The translations under genes and the position numbers were made by a program. A stretch of DNA of 13,791 nucleotides from Leptolinea sp. UBA5366 (GTDB taxonomy: Bacteria > Chloroflexota > Anaerolineae > Anaerolineales > Anaerolineaceae): positions 201,289 through 215,079 of the forward strand of contig DHPK01000009.1 in NCBI GenBank assembly GCA_002407845.1, in the 5' to 3' direction. The notes below the pieces were generated by a model. It was not told the DNA's origin. It worked only from the letters and a program-made list of their open reading frames with translations, and made no database searches. This document shows positions 6,309-13,497 of this stretch, piece by piece. The stretch's first letter is position 1, and the number at the start of each line of letters is the position of its first letter.

Positions 6309-7367
6309 TTAGAGACTTTTTGCCATCATCAGAGCGAGATCGCAAGCGCGGTTGGAGTATCCCCATTCGTTGTCATACCAAGAGACAACTTTCAGGAGGT
6401 TGCCGCCCATTACGGAAGTCTGCTGCAGGTCAACGATTGATGATCTTGGATCACCTTTGAAGTCAGTTGAGACCAACGGATCTGCATAGGTGCCTTCGGT
6501 TACGCCCAAAATGCCTTTCAAGTTGCCCTTGTTTGCCATTGAGCGGAAAACTTCATTGACTTCATCCTTGCTGGTTTCTTTTGCGAGGGTGCAGACGAAA
6601 TCGACGATTGAAACGGTCGGGGTCGGCACGCGCAGGGAATAACCATCAAATTTTCCTTTGAGTTCAGGGATTACGAGTGCAACGGCTTTTGCAGCACCGG
6701 TTGTGGTCGGGATGATGTTCAGACCGGCAGCGCGTGAGCGGCGCATTTCTTTTTTGTGACCCTGATCCAGAATAACCTGGTCGTTGGTGTAGCTGTGAAT
6801 GGTGGTCATCAGACCATATTCAATGCCGAATTTGTCATTGACAATTTTGGCAACCGGAGCCAGACAGTTGGTGGTGCAGGAAGCGTTTGAAACGACATGG
6901 TGTTTTGCCGGGTCGTATTTGTCTTCGTTCACGCCCATCACGATGGTGATGTCTTCGTTTTTCGCAGGAGCTGAGATGATAACTTTCTTTGCTCCGCCTT
7001 TTGTAATATGAACGTTCGCGCCGGCTTTGCCTTTTTCAGGGTCGCCGATGGCGTCTGTAAAAATGCCTGTTGATTCGATGACGATGTCAACGCCCATGTC
7101 TTTCCAAGGAAGGGCACCGGGATCTTTTTCAGCAAAAACTTTGATCTTGTTGCCATCGATTACCAGATCGTTTTCTTCGACTGCAACTGTGCCGTTGAAA
7201 ATGCCGTAGGTCGAGTCATATTTGAAAAGGTGAGCATTTGCTTTGGTATCAAACAAATCATTGATCGCAACGACTTCCAGATCGTTTGAGTAATTCTCAA
7301 CTAATGATTTCAAAACCTGTCGTCCGATGCGGCCAAAACCGTTGATCCCTACTTGTACTTTCTTCAT
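6309..7367 (-). CDS. gap: Type I glyceraldehyde-3-phosphate dehydrogenase
   Basis: Gap oxidises glyceraldehyde 3-phosphate to 1,3-bisphosphoglycerate using NAD. From the chosen start the protein has 352 residues. It shows the nucleotide fold NGFGRIGR (9-16), Asp37 in AINDLFD (an acidic residue here favours NAD over NADP), the catalytic SNASCTTNCLAP (160-171) with Cys164, His191 in TTIHSYT, and SWYDNEWGYSNR (329-340). The start is ATG 7365-7367 because GGAGG (7373-7377) lies 5 bases before it. An in-frame TTG four codons upstream (7377-7379) overlaps that Shine-Dalgarno sequence and is rejected. A short Gly/Lys-rich insertion (about 106-117, IGDPEKGKAGAN) replaces the shorter usual loop and explains the slightly long protein. 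Gap follows yvcK by 28 bp and is probably co-transcribed with it. Confidence 0.97.
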   Translation of the reverse strand: MKKVQVGINGFGRIGRQVLKSLVENYSNDLEVVAINDLFDTKANAHLFKYDSTYGIFNGTVAVEENDLVIDGNKIKVFAEKDPGALPWKDMGVDIVIESTGIFTDAIGDPEKGKAGANVHITKGGAKKVIISAPAKNEDITIVMGVNEDKYDPAKHHVVSNASCTTNCLAPVAKIVNDKFGIEYGLMTTIHSYTNDQVILDQGHKKEMRRSRAAGLNIIPTTTGAAKAVALVIPELKGKFDGYSLRVPTPTVSIVDFVCTLAKETSKDEVNEVFRSMANKGNLKGILGVTEGTYADPLVSTDFKGDPRSSIVDLQQTSVMGGNLLKVVSWYDNEWGYSNRACDLALMMAKSL

Positions 7368-7395
7368 TATTTCCTCCAAATCAGAGATATAAAAT

Positions 7396-8409
7396 TTATT
7401 TTACCTGTACGTCAGCTGAGACCAGGTCGTAGTATGCCTTAAGCAGCTCAGCCGCTACTTTTTTTGAATCGTGCCTCCAGGGGTAATTCCTGTCAATCAA
7501 ATCTGATTGAAAAACACGATAATCGTCATAAATCGACGTTTCAATTTTAACCCACGATACATTTTGGGAATCTTCAACATCGTGATAATTATTACAAATA
7601 ATTCCATCCAGTCTCACTTCTGGGATCGCAGATTGGATCACGTGAATGTGATCGAGGGTGGTGAAATTGCTCGTTTCTCCCGGTTGGGTGGAAACATTAC
7701 AAATGTAGATGATTTTTCCCTGAGCTGCTTTTAGGGCTTGCGCGATTCCTTTTACAATCAAGTTAGGGATGACGCTCGTATAGAGGCTACCAGGCCCGAG
7801 CGCGATTAAATCAGCAGCTAAGATTGCCTTGATCGCTTCAGGGTTTGCAATCACATTTTCAGGTTCAATCGTCAGCTTGCGGATTTTTCCATTTTGGCGA
7901 GTGATGTTTGACTCGCCGAAGACATTGATGTTTTCCGTTTCCCCGCCGCTGTCAACTTCAATTTCTGCAACCAGATTGACGTCTTCCAGCGTAGAAGGAG
8001 TTACTTTCCCATGGATTGCCAGAATGCGTGCAAGTTCTTGAATACCCTGTTCAAAGCTGCCTGTGATGTCTGCTAGCGCGGTCAACAGCAGGTTGCCAAG
8101 ATTATGTCCGCCAACGCTGCTTTCAGTTGAAAAGCGGTACTGGAGCACCTGGGATAAGAATTCTTCATCGTCTGATAACGCCATCAGGCAATTCCGAATA
8201 TCTCCAGGCGGGAGAACGCCCAAATCGCGGCGCAGTGCGCCTGATGAACCGCCGTCATCGGCAACAGTGACAATGGCAGTAATTTGGAGCGGCAGCTCCT
8301 TTAATCCCCTGAGAATGGAAGATAATCCATGTCCGCCGCCGATCACTACAACTTTAAATTCTGGCGGGTCGAATTGATATTGCTTTGAAAATGATTTATT
8401 TCGTTCCAT
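7396..8409 (-). CDS. yvcK: YvcK/CofD-like protein (gluconeogenesis factor family)
   Basis: YvcK proteins bind UDP-sugars (UDP-GlcNAc in Bacillus). They are needed for growth on gluconeogenic carbon sources and for correct cell-wall synthesis; the fold is shared with CofD (LPPG:FO transferase). The 337-residue protein has the family motifs GGGHGLS (24-30), DDGGSSGALR (51-60), LPPGDIRN (66-73), GGHNLGN (100-106) and ALGPGSLYTS (203-212). A CofD role in coenzyme F420 synthesis is less likely because the protein matches the YvcK subgroup and no cofE-like gene adjoins it. ATG 8407-8409 is the only Met before the nucleotide fold, and an in-frame TGA precedes it directly. There is no Shine-Dalgarno sequence, and the promoter lies so close that the mRNA may be leaderless. 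Its position upstream of gap fits a link to triose-phosphate flux. Confidence 0.93.
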   Translation of the reverse strand: MERNKSFSKQYQFDPPEFKVVVIGGGHGLSSILRGLKELPLQITAIVTVADDGGSSGALRRDLGVLPPGDIRNCLMALSDDEEFLSQVLQYRFSTESSVGGHNLGNLLLTALADITGSFEQGIQELARILAIHGKVTPSTLEDVNLVAEIEVDSGGETENINVFGESNITRQNGKIRKLTIEPENVIANPEAIKAILAADLIALGPGSLYTSVIPNLIVKGIAQALKAAQGKIIYICNVSTQPGETSNFTTLDHIHVIQSAIPEVRLDGIICNNYHDVEDSQNVSWVKIETSIYDDYRVFQSDLIDRNYPWRHDSKKVAAELLKAYYDLVSADVQVK

Positions 8410-8418
8410 TCAGACAGA

Positions 8419-8447
8419 ATCATAGCATTTTTGAAGATGAATGTAAA
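8419..8447 (-). promoter_or_regulatory. Strong sigma-70 promoter of yvcK, nearly touching the start codon
   Basis: On the minus strand TTTACA (8442-8447) and TATGAT (8419-8424) are spaced by exactly 17 bases, and the -10 is preceded by TGC (a TGn extended element). Each hexamer matches five of six consensus bases. Only 9 bases lie between the -10 and the yvcK ATG, so transcription would begin within about 0-4 bases of the start codon. Confidence 0.7.
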
Positions 8448-8474
8448 GTCCGGCACTAAAAAAATCTTGTAAAA

Positions 8475-8489
8475 ATAAGCCTTGCTTAT
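8475..8489. promoter_or_regulatory. 15-bp palindrome between the yvcK and deoC promoters (possible operator)
   Basis: ATAAGC-CTT-GCTTAT is a perfect 6-bp inverted repeat with a 3-bp centre. It lies about 24-38 bases upstream of the predicted deoC start, overlapping where a -35 would be, and about 63-77 bases upstream of the predicted yvcK start. A regulator bound here could affect deoC. The protein is unknown. Confidence 0.35.
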
Positions 8490-8497
8490 CACTCGGC

Positions 8498-8508
8498 TGA
8501 TATAATTA
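8498..8508 (+). promoter_or_regulatory. Extended -10 promoter of the deoC operon
   Basis: TGATATAATTA contains a perfect TATAAT (8501-8506) with TGn directly before it. No good -35 is present at 16-18 bases. The start site would be near 8513, giving a leader of about 14 bases that contains GAGGG (8518-8522), 4 bases before the deoC ATG. Confidence 0.6.
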
Positions 8509-8526
8509 GAAAAAAACGAGGGAATC

Positions 8527-9360
8527 ATGGGCATTAAAAATTACGAATTGGATGATGATTTTGACGATTTGTCAGATTTCGATGAAGAAACACTGGATAT
8601 TACTTTGGAGAGTGCGAACGGTTACCAGTTGGTAACAACATACAACTTTGATGGATCGGTCGTGGGTGTTAGAGTAAATTCTGAAGAAAATGATAAAAAA
8701 GATTCCGCGATCAAACCGTTGGCAGGATTGATTGACCATACGATATTAAAAGCAGATGCGACAATTGATCAGGTGATGAAAATCTGCAGCGAGGCAAAAG
8801 AAAACAATTTCGCTTCTGTTTGTGTCAATTCATGCTGGGTTCGGTTGTGCTCTGAACTGCTGCGGGGCAGCGGGGTGAAAGTTTGCTCAGTAGTCGGATT
8901 TCCTTTAGGCGCAATGATGACTGAGGCAAAAGTTTTCGAAGCTGAATGCGCGATCAATAATGGTGCACAGGAAATTGACATGGTGATCAATGTCGGAGCA
9001 CTAAAATCAAAAGATTATGAGCTGGTTTCAAAAGAAATTCATGCCATGGTCGATGCGGCAAAGCAATACAATGCATTGGTAAAAGTGATCATTGAAACTT
9101 GCCTCCTGACTGAAGAAGAAAAAGTTATTGCCTGTCTGATCAGCAAATCAGCCGGTGCCGACTTTGTCAAAACTTCCACTGGTTTTTCAACCGGCGGCGC
9201 AACTGTTGAAGATGTTGCATTGATGCGGGGCGTTGTCGGGGAAGAAATGGGCGTGAAAGCATCGGGCGGTATCCGCACCAAAGCAGACGCGGAAGCCATG
9301 GTGAAAGCCGGAGCGAGCCGGATCGGAGCAAGTTCAGGAGTGAAAATTATCAATGAGTGA
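8527..9360 (+). CDS. deoC: Deoxyribose-phosphate aldolase with acidic N-terminal extension
   Basis: DeoC reversibly cleaves 2-deoxyribose 5-phosphate into glyceraldehyde 3-phosphate and acetaldehyde in deoxynucleoside breakdown. The aldolase domain occupies about 63-277 and carries IDHTILK (69-75), Asp151 in EIDMVIN, the Schiff-base Lys215 in DFVKTSTGFSTGG and Lys244 in GVKASGGIR, all matching the class I DeoC active site. The 277-residue protein is about 55-60 residues longer than typical DeoC (about 220). The extra N-terminus is strongly acidic (12 Asp/Glu in residues 7-28), then predicted beta-like around GYQLVTTYNFDGSVVGVRV (32-50). No other Met precedes the domain, and GAGGG sits before the ATG, so the extension appears genuinely translated. 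Its stop overlaps the hydrolase start by 8 bp. Confidence 0.95.
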   Translation: MGIKNYELDDDFDDLSDFDEETLDITLESANGYQLVTTYNFDGSVVGVRVNSEENDKKDSAIKPLAGLIDHTILKADATIDQVMKICSEAKENNFASVCVNSCWVRLCSELLRGSGVKVCSVVGFPLGAMMTEAKVFEAECAINNGAQEIDMVINVGALKSKDYELVSKEIHAMVDAAKQYNALVKVIIETCLLTEEEKVIACLISKSAGADFVKTSTGFSTGGATVEDVALMRGVVGEEMGVKASGGIRTKADAEAMVKAGASRIGASSGVKIINE

Positions 9361-10183
9361 GCCGAAAGAAAGCCTTTATTATGGGAATTTTGATTCTGAT
9401 GGGGTCAAAATTCATTATTCCCGCACGAGTCTTGGATACGCGCCGGTCGTGCTGCTGCATGGATTGACAGACAGCGGCGCGATCTGGAATCGTTTGGCAG
9501 CGGCACTCTATCATTCATACGATGTTGTCCTGCCAGATGCGCGCGGCCACGGTTATTCGGATGCGCCTGAGACTGGCTATTCGCTTCAATCGATGACTAA
9601 AGATGCTGCCAACTTGATTCAGCACTTTAATTTCGATAAACCGGTCGTGATCGGACACTCGATGGGAGCGGCTGTCACTGCAAATCTGGCTGCTGAGTAT
9701 CCTGAATTGGTTCGCGCAATTGTGCTGATTGATCCACCCTGGTACCCGCCTGAAAAATTGACCGAGGAATTCGGAGAGGCGATTGTTGCAAACTTTTTGA
9801 AGGGATATGATGACTATCAGAAGATGACCTTGCCGGAATTGATGGACTGGACTTGGTCAATCCATCCCACCTGGGACGAGGCTGATGTGGTGCCATGGTC
9901 AAAGGCGCGCCAGCAATATTCAAAAAATGCATTGGAAGTGACAGCCTCCCTTTCCTATGGCTGGCAAAATGTCGCGGCAAAAATAAGCTGTCCAGCTTTA
10001 ATAATGACTGCCGATACGGAAAAAGGCGCGATCTTGTCTCAGGAATATTTGGCTGAATTGCTCAAACAGCATCCTAATTGGAAATCGACCTATTTTGAAA
10101 ATGCAGGTCACAGCCTCCAGCGCGATCAGTTTGAACTGAGCCGGCAGGCAATCACTGCATATCTGAAAGAAATTTATCGGTGA
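9353..10183 (+). CDS. Alpha/beta hydrolase
   Basis: This 276-residue protein has the alpha/beta-hydrolase fold. LLHGLTDSG (34-42) forms the oxyanion loop, and DARGHGYSD (62-70) is typical of the family. Ser103 is the nucleophile in GHSMGAA (101-107), Asp221 in MTADTEKG is the likely acid, and His253 in NAGHSLQRDQ is the catalytic base. The cap region (about 130-200) is rich in Trp (PPWYPP, MDWTWSIHPTW), suggesting a hydrophobic substrate pocket. No signal peptide is visible, so the enzyme is probably cytoplasmic. It overlaps deoC by 8 bp and precedes the SRAP gene by 7 bp. The substrate cannot be assigned: esterase, lactonase and C-C hydrolase members look alike at this level. Confidence 0.88.
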   Translation: MSEPKESLYYGNFDSDGVKIHYSRTSLGYAPVVLLHGLTDSGAIWNRLAAALYHSYDVVLPDARGHGYSDAPETGYSLQSMTKDAANLIQHFNFDKPVVIGHSMGAAVTANLAAEYPELVRAIVLIDPPWYPPEKLTEEFGEAIVANFLKGYDDYQKMTLPELMDWTWSIHPTWDEADVVPWSKARQQYSKNALEVTASLSYGWQNVAAKISCPALIMTADTEKGAILSQEYLAELLKQHPNWKSTYFENAGHSLQRDQFELSRQAITAYLKEIYR

Positions 10184-10190
10184 GTGACTA

Positions 10191-10805
10191 ATGTGCGGCA
10201 GGTTCACGCTGATGACTCAGCTGAAAGATTTACAGCTGGAATTTGATTTGGATGACATGCCGCCTGGCTTTGAGCCGATGGCGAACATTGCACCAGGTCG
10301 GGCTGTAGCGGTCATCACGAACCAGAATCCAAGAAAGCTGGACTATTTTTACTGGGGATTGATCCCCTCTTGGGCAAAGGATCCGTCAATTGCCCGCTAT
10401 ACATTTAATGCTCGAAGCGAGACGCTGCTAGAGAAACCTTCTTTCAAAAATGCTTTTCGCCGCCGGCGCTGCCTGATTCCTGCAACCGGCTATTATGAAT
10501 GGGCTAAACGAGACGGGCGGAAGATGCCGTTTCTTTTTTCGCTGCGGGAAGAGAAAATATTCAGCTTTGCCGGATTGTGGGAGTATTGGATGGATCCGAA
10601 TGGGAACGAAGTATATTCATGCACGATCATCACTTGCCAACCCAATGAACTAAGTGAAACTTACCATGACCGCATGCCGGTCATCTTAGATGCGTCAGCG
10701 AGAAACACGTGGCTGGCAGATGACACGTCGGCCAGTGATCTGCAGAGCCTGCTGGTTCCCTATCCCGCGGAAGCAATGGCGGCTGCCGAACCCGTTCAGA
10801 TATAA
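10191..10805 (+). CDS. SRAP (SOS response-associated peptidase) domain protein, YedK/HMCES family
   Basis: SRAP proteins react with abasic sites in single-stranded DNA through the N-terminal cysteine, forming a protective DNA-protein crosslink. The 204-residue protein is of normal YedK size. Key residues are Cys2 in MCGRF (exposed after Met removal), Asn73 and Arg75 in FNARSET (72-78), Glu103 in GYYEW (100-104) and His159 in HDRMPVIL (159-166), matching the known active site. GGTGAG overlaps the stop of the upstream hydrolase and lies 6 bases before the ATG. It is the last gene of the deoC operon. No LexA-type operator was recognised at the operon promoter, so SOS control is unproven. Confidence 0.95.
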   Translation: MCGRFTLMTQLKDLQLEFDLDDMPPGFEPMANIAPGRAVAVITNQNPRKLDYFYWGLIPSWAKDPSIARYTFNARSETLLEKPSFKNAFRRRRCLIPATGYYEWAKRDGRKMPFLFSLREEKIFSFAGLWEYWMDPNGNEVYSCTIITCQPNELSETYHDRMPVILDASARNTWLADDTSASDLQSLLVPYPAEAMAAAEPVQI

Positions 10806-10806
10806 T

Positions 10807-10835
10807 AAAAAAAGTGGGAAGGATTTCCCACTTTT
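10807..10835. terminator. Bidirectional terminator between SRAP gene and leuS
   Basis: An 11-bp stem (AAAAGTGGGAA 10810-10820 with TTCCCACTTTT 10825-10835) has a GGAT loop. On the minus strand seven T residues follow (complement of 10807-10813), ideal for ending leuS mRNA. On the plus strand the T run is four bases and part of the stem. It starts just beyond the SRAP stop codon and serves the convergent pair. Confidence 0.88.
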
Positions 10836-10858
10836 AACTTATTTCAATAAAAATCCAT

Positions 10859-13318
10859 CTATATCACGATGTTGATCAATTTCTTCGGAACGACAATCAC
10901 CTTTTTGGCTGGTTTTCCAGCCATCGCGCTGATAACGGCTGCACTGGCAAGCCCAAGTTCTCTCGCTTCTTCGTCAGTGGAATCAGCGGCAATCGTGATG
11001 CGGTCGCGCAGTTTTCCGTTGACTTGAACCACGATCGTGACTTCCTCTTCTTTGGCTGCTTCCCAGTCCATTTCCGGCCAGGGCTGCGTATGGACCGAAC
11101 CCTGATGTCCGGTTAAACTCCATAACTCTTCGGCTATGTGCGGCGTGACTGGTGCAGTCATGCGCAAGTAAAGCGTGACGATCTCTTTCCATTCAGGCGT
11201 GTTCCAGGCACCTGCCTGTTTGGCTTTTGAAATTTCATTGAGAAGTTCCATCAATCCTGAAACAATGGTGTTGAATTGGAATGCTTCGAAATCGCGCGTG
11301 ACCGCTTTCAGTGTCTGATAAGCTTTTCGGCGCAATTTGACCAACACGTCAGCGGATGCCCGTTTGCCGGAGTCATCCGGTTCAAGGAACATACTCCACG
11401 TCCGGCGCAGCCAGCGAGAAGATCCTTCAATCCCTGAACTGTTCCAAGGCGCTCCCAGTTCCCAGCGAGCGAAAAACATCAGATAAGCGCGGACAGTGTC
11501 GGCACCGTATGACGCTACCAGTTTATCCGGGTCGACGGTATTGCCCCGGCTTTTTGACATTTTTTCGTTGTCCTCGCCCAAGACGCTGCCCTGATTCCGC
11601 AGTTTCAACATTGGCTCACTGCCTTTGGTGATGCCCATGTCGCGGCAGGCTTTATGGAAAAATCGTGTGTAGATCAGGTGCATCGTGGCATGTTCGATTC
11701 CGCCTGTGTAGATGTCAACCGGCATCCAATAATCATATTCTTTCTGATCAAACGGCCAGGTCGGGAAATAAGGACTCAGATACCCGAGGTGGTACCAGCT
11801 CGAACACATGAAGGTGTCCATCGTATCAGTCTCACGTTCCGCGTCAGCGCCGCAAACTGGGCATTTTGTGTGTTTCCAGGTCGGGTGGAGTTTCAGCGGA
11901 CTTTCTCCGGTCGGTTTCCATTCAACATCATCCGGCAGCAGGACTGGCAGCTGATCTTCAGGAACCGGAACAACGCCGCAATGCGGGCAATGAATCATCG
12001 GAATAGGCGCGCCCCAGTAACGCTGGCGGGAGATCAGCCAGTCGCGCAAACGATAAGTGATCGTCCTGTGACCGATTTTCTGCTCTTCGAGCCAGTTGAC
12101 CACGGTGTCGAAGGCATCTTCGCCAGAAGTTCCGGTCATAAGGTCAGAATTAACTAAGCGTCCATGAGTCGGTGCAACATCCAGCATGGTGTCGCCATCT
12201 AGCGTTTCCATATCATCCGGCTGAACGACAACGATGACTTTCAACCCAAATTTGCGTGCGAAATCGAAGTCACGCTTGTCATGCGCTGGGACTGCCATAA
12301 TAGCGCCGGTTCCATAACCCATCAGTACGTAATCCGCAATCCAAATTGGAATGCGCGCCTGATTGACAGGATTAATCGCGTAAGAGCCGGTGAAAACACC
12401 TGTTTTTTCGCGGTCAGCCGTTTCGCGCTGGATATCTGTCTGCTTTTTTGCCTGCTCGACATAGGCGTTTACAGCCTGTGCCTGTTCCGCACTGGTTAGT
12501 TTCGCGACCAGCGGATGCTCAGGTGCGATGACCATGAAGGTCGCTCCCCACAGCGTGTCGGGGCGAGTGGTGAAGACCTCCATCGGGTCGCCATATTCAG
12601 TCTTGAATGTGACGGAGGCGCCTTCGGAACGGCCAATCCAGTTCGTTTGCAGTGTCTGAACGCGTTCCGGCCAATCCATTTCAGAGAAATCCAGTAATTC
12701 TTCCGCGTAATTGGTGGTGCGGAAATACCACTGGTTCAGGTCTTTTTTGATCACCGGCGTTCCGCAGCGTTCGCAATGCCGGTCGTCACCCCAGACCTGT
12801 TCGCGGGCCAGGGTGGTGTTGCAGTGCGGACACCAGTCCACCGGGGAGAATTTGCGGTAGGCCAGGTTGTGTTTGTAGAGTTGCAGAAAGAACCACTCGG
12901 TCCAGCGGTAGTATTCCGGCTTGGCGCTGATGATTTCGCGCCGCCAGTCAAACATGGCGCCCATTGATTTCAATTGATTCCGCATGTGGTCGATATTGGC
13001 GAAGGTCCATTTACTGGGATGGATGTTGTTCTTGATGGCCGCGTTTTCTGCAGGCAGCCCGAACGCGTCAAACCCCATCGGGAACATGACGTTATAGCCC
13101 TGCATACGTTTGAAGCGGGCATGCGCGTCCGGCGGGGTCATGGCGTACCAGTGGCCGATATGAAGGTTTCCGGAGGGGTAGGGCAGCATGGTGAGGACGT
13201 AATATTTTTGTCTGTTGTGGTCGATGTTTGAGTCGTAAATTTTATCTTCGGCCCATTTTTGCTGCCATTTCTTTTCGATTTTTTGTGCATCGTAAATCGG
13301 AACGATCGTTTCACTCAT
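10859..13318 (-). CDS. leuS: Leucyl-tRNA synthetase
   Basis: LeuS charges tRNA-Leu with leucine in the cytoplasm. The 819-residue length fits bacterial LeuRS. The class I signatures are HIGH (53-56) in SGNLHIGHWYA and KMSKS (586-590). A zinc-ribbon insert has Cys163, Cys166, Cys182 and Cys185; a second cysteine set (444, 447, 486, 489) sits in the leucine-specific region. The editing (CP1) domain shows TTRPDTLWGATF (250-261) and VPAHDKRDFDFA (343-354) with the conserved Asp347. An anticodon-binding domain and a C-terminal domain ending PKKLINIVI follow. GGAGG (13325-13329) lies 6 bases before ATG 13316-13318. No T-box leader is seen; the predicted leader is only about 28 bases. Confidence 0.98.
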   Translation of the reverse strand: MSETIVPIYDAQKIEKKWQQKWAEDKIYDSNIDHNRQKYYVLTMLPYPSGNLHIGHWYAMTPPDAHARFKRMQGYNVMFPMGFDAFGLPAENAAIKNNIHPSKWTFANIDHMRNQLKSMGAMFDWRREIISAKPEYYRWTEWFFLQLYKHNLAYRKFSPVDWCPHCNTTLAREQVWGDDRHCERCGTPVIKKDLNQWYFRTTNYAEELLDFSEMDWPERVQTLQTNWIGRSEGASVTFKTEYGDPMEVFTTRPDTLWGATFMVIAPEHPLVAKLTSAEQAQAVNAYVEQAKKQTDIQRETADREKTGVFTGSYAINPVNQARIPIWIADYVLMGYGTGAIMAVPAHDKRDFDFARKFGLKVIVVVQPDDMETLDGDTMLDVAPTHGRLVNSDLMTGTSGEDAFDTVVNWLEEQKIGHRTITYRLRDWLISRQRYWGAPIPMIHCPHCGVVPVPEDQLPVLLPDDVEWKPTGESPLKLHPTWKHTKCPVCGADAERETDTMDTFMCSSWYHLGYLSPYFPTWPFDQKEYDYWMPVDIYTGGIEHATMHLIYTRFFHKACRDMGITKGSEPMLKLRNQGSVLGEDNEKMSKSRGNTVDPDKLVASYGADTVRAYLMFFARWELGAPWNSSGIEGSSRWLRRTWSMFLEPDDSGKRASADVLVKLRRKAYQTLKAVTRDFEAFQFNTIVSGLMELLNEISKAKQAGAWNTPEWKEIVTLYLRMTAPVTPHIAEELWSLTGHQGSVHTQPWPEMDWEAAKEEEVTIVVQVNGKLRDRITIAADSTDEEARELGLASAAVISAMAGKPAKKVIVVPKKLINIVI

Positions 13319-13352
13319 TGGAAACCTCCGGGATAAAGAATAATTGATCAGG

Positions 13353-13388
13353 ATTATAAATCATATCAGACGCGAATCCAACCCGCAA
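13353..13388 (-). promoter_or_regulatory. Overlapping promoters of leuS
   Basis: Two minus-strand candidates overlap, offset by 7 bp. TATGAT (13360-13365) has an extended TGA and TTGCGG (13383-13388) at 17-base spacing. TATAAT (13353-13358) has TTGGAT (13376-13381), also at 17. The -35 hexamers match only three of six bases each. They lie just downstream of the terminator at 13404-13432. Confidence 0.5.
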
Positions 13389-13403
13389 GCTGAAACGATG
13401 ACC

Positions 13404-13432
13404 AAAAAACTTCACCCGATCCGGATGAAGTT
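13404..13432 (-). terminator. Terminator after the right-edge membrane protein gene
   Basis: Read on the minus strand, AACTTCATCC pairs with GGGTGAAGTT over 10 bp including one U-G wobble, with a GGATC loop, followed by TTTTTT (complement of 13404-13409). Read on the plus strand the wobble becomes a C-A mismatch, so the hairpin favours minus-strand transcripts. It separates leuS from the upstream gene. Confidence 0.8.
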
Positions 13433-13497
13433 CTTTGGCGCGTTACCGATTGTAACAAAATTTGTTTGTGATCGAGAGTGCGGCCGTTGATGCCCCT

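Noticed and set aside
7368..7379. Longer gap reading frame starting at TTG 7377-7379
   Set aside because: The TTG overlaps the GGAGG that serves the ATG at 7365-7367, and the shorter product begins MKKVQVGINGFG as expected for the family.
7396..8409. CofD (coenzyme F420 synthesis) in place of YvcK
   Set aside because: The motifs and N-terminus fit the YvcK subgroup, the gene adjoins gap, and no other F420 gene is present. A phylogeny could still revise this.
11654..12157. Plus-strand open frame of 167 codons opposite leuS
   Set aside because: It is antisense to the conserved core of leucyl-tRNA synthetase and has no family motif.
13442..13472. Short inverted repeats GTTAC-CGATT-GTAAC and AACAAA-A-TTTGTT
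   Set aside because: Five- and six-base arms in AT-rich intergenic DNA are expected by chance, and there is no positional link to a promoter.
13319..13497. T-box riboswitch upstream of leuS
   Set aside because: I found no T-box sequence or specifier stem. The hairpin at 13404-13432 lies upstream of the leuS promoters and fits a terminator for the preceding gene.
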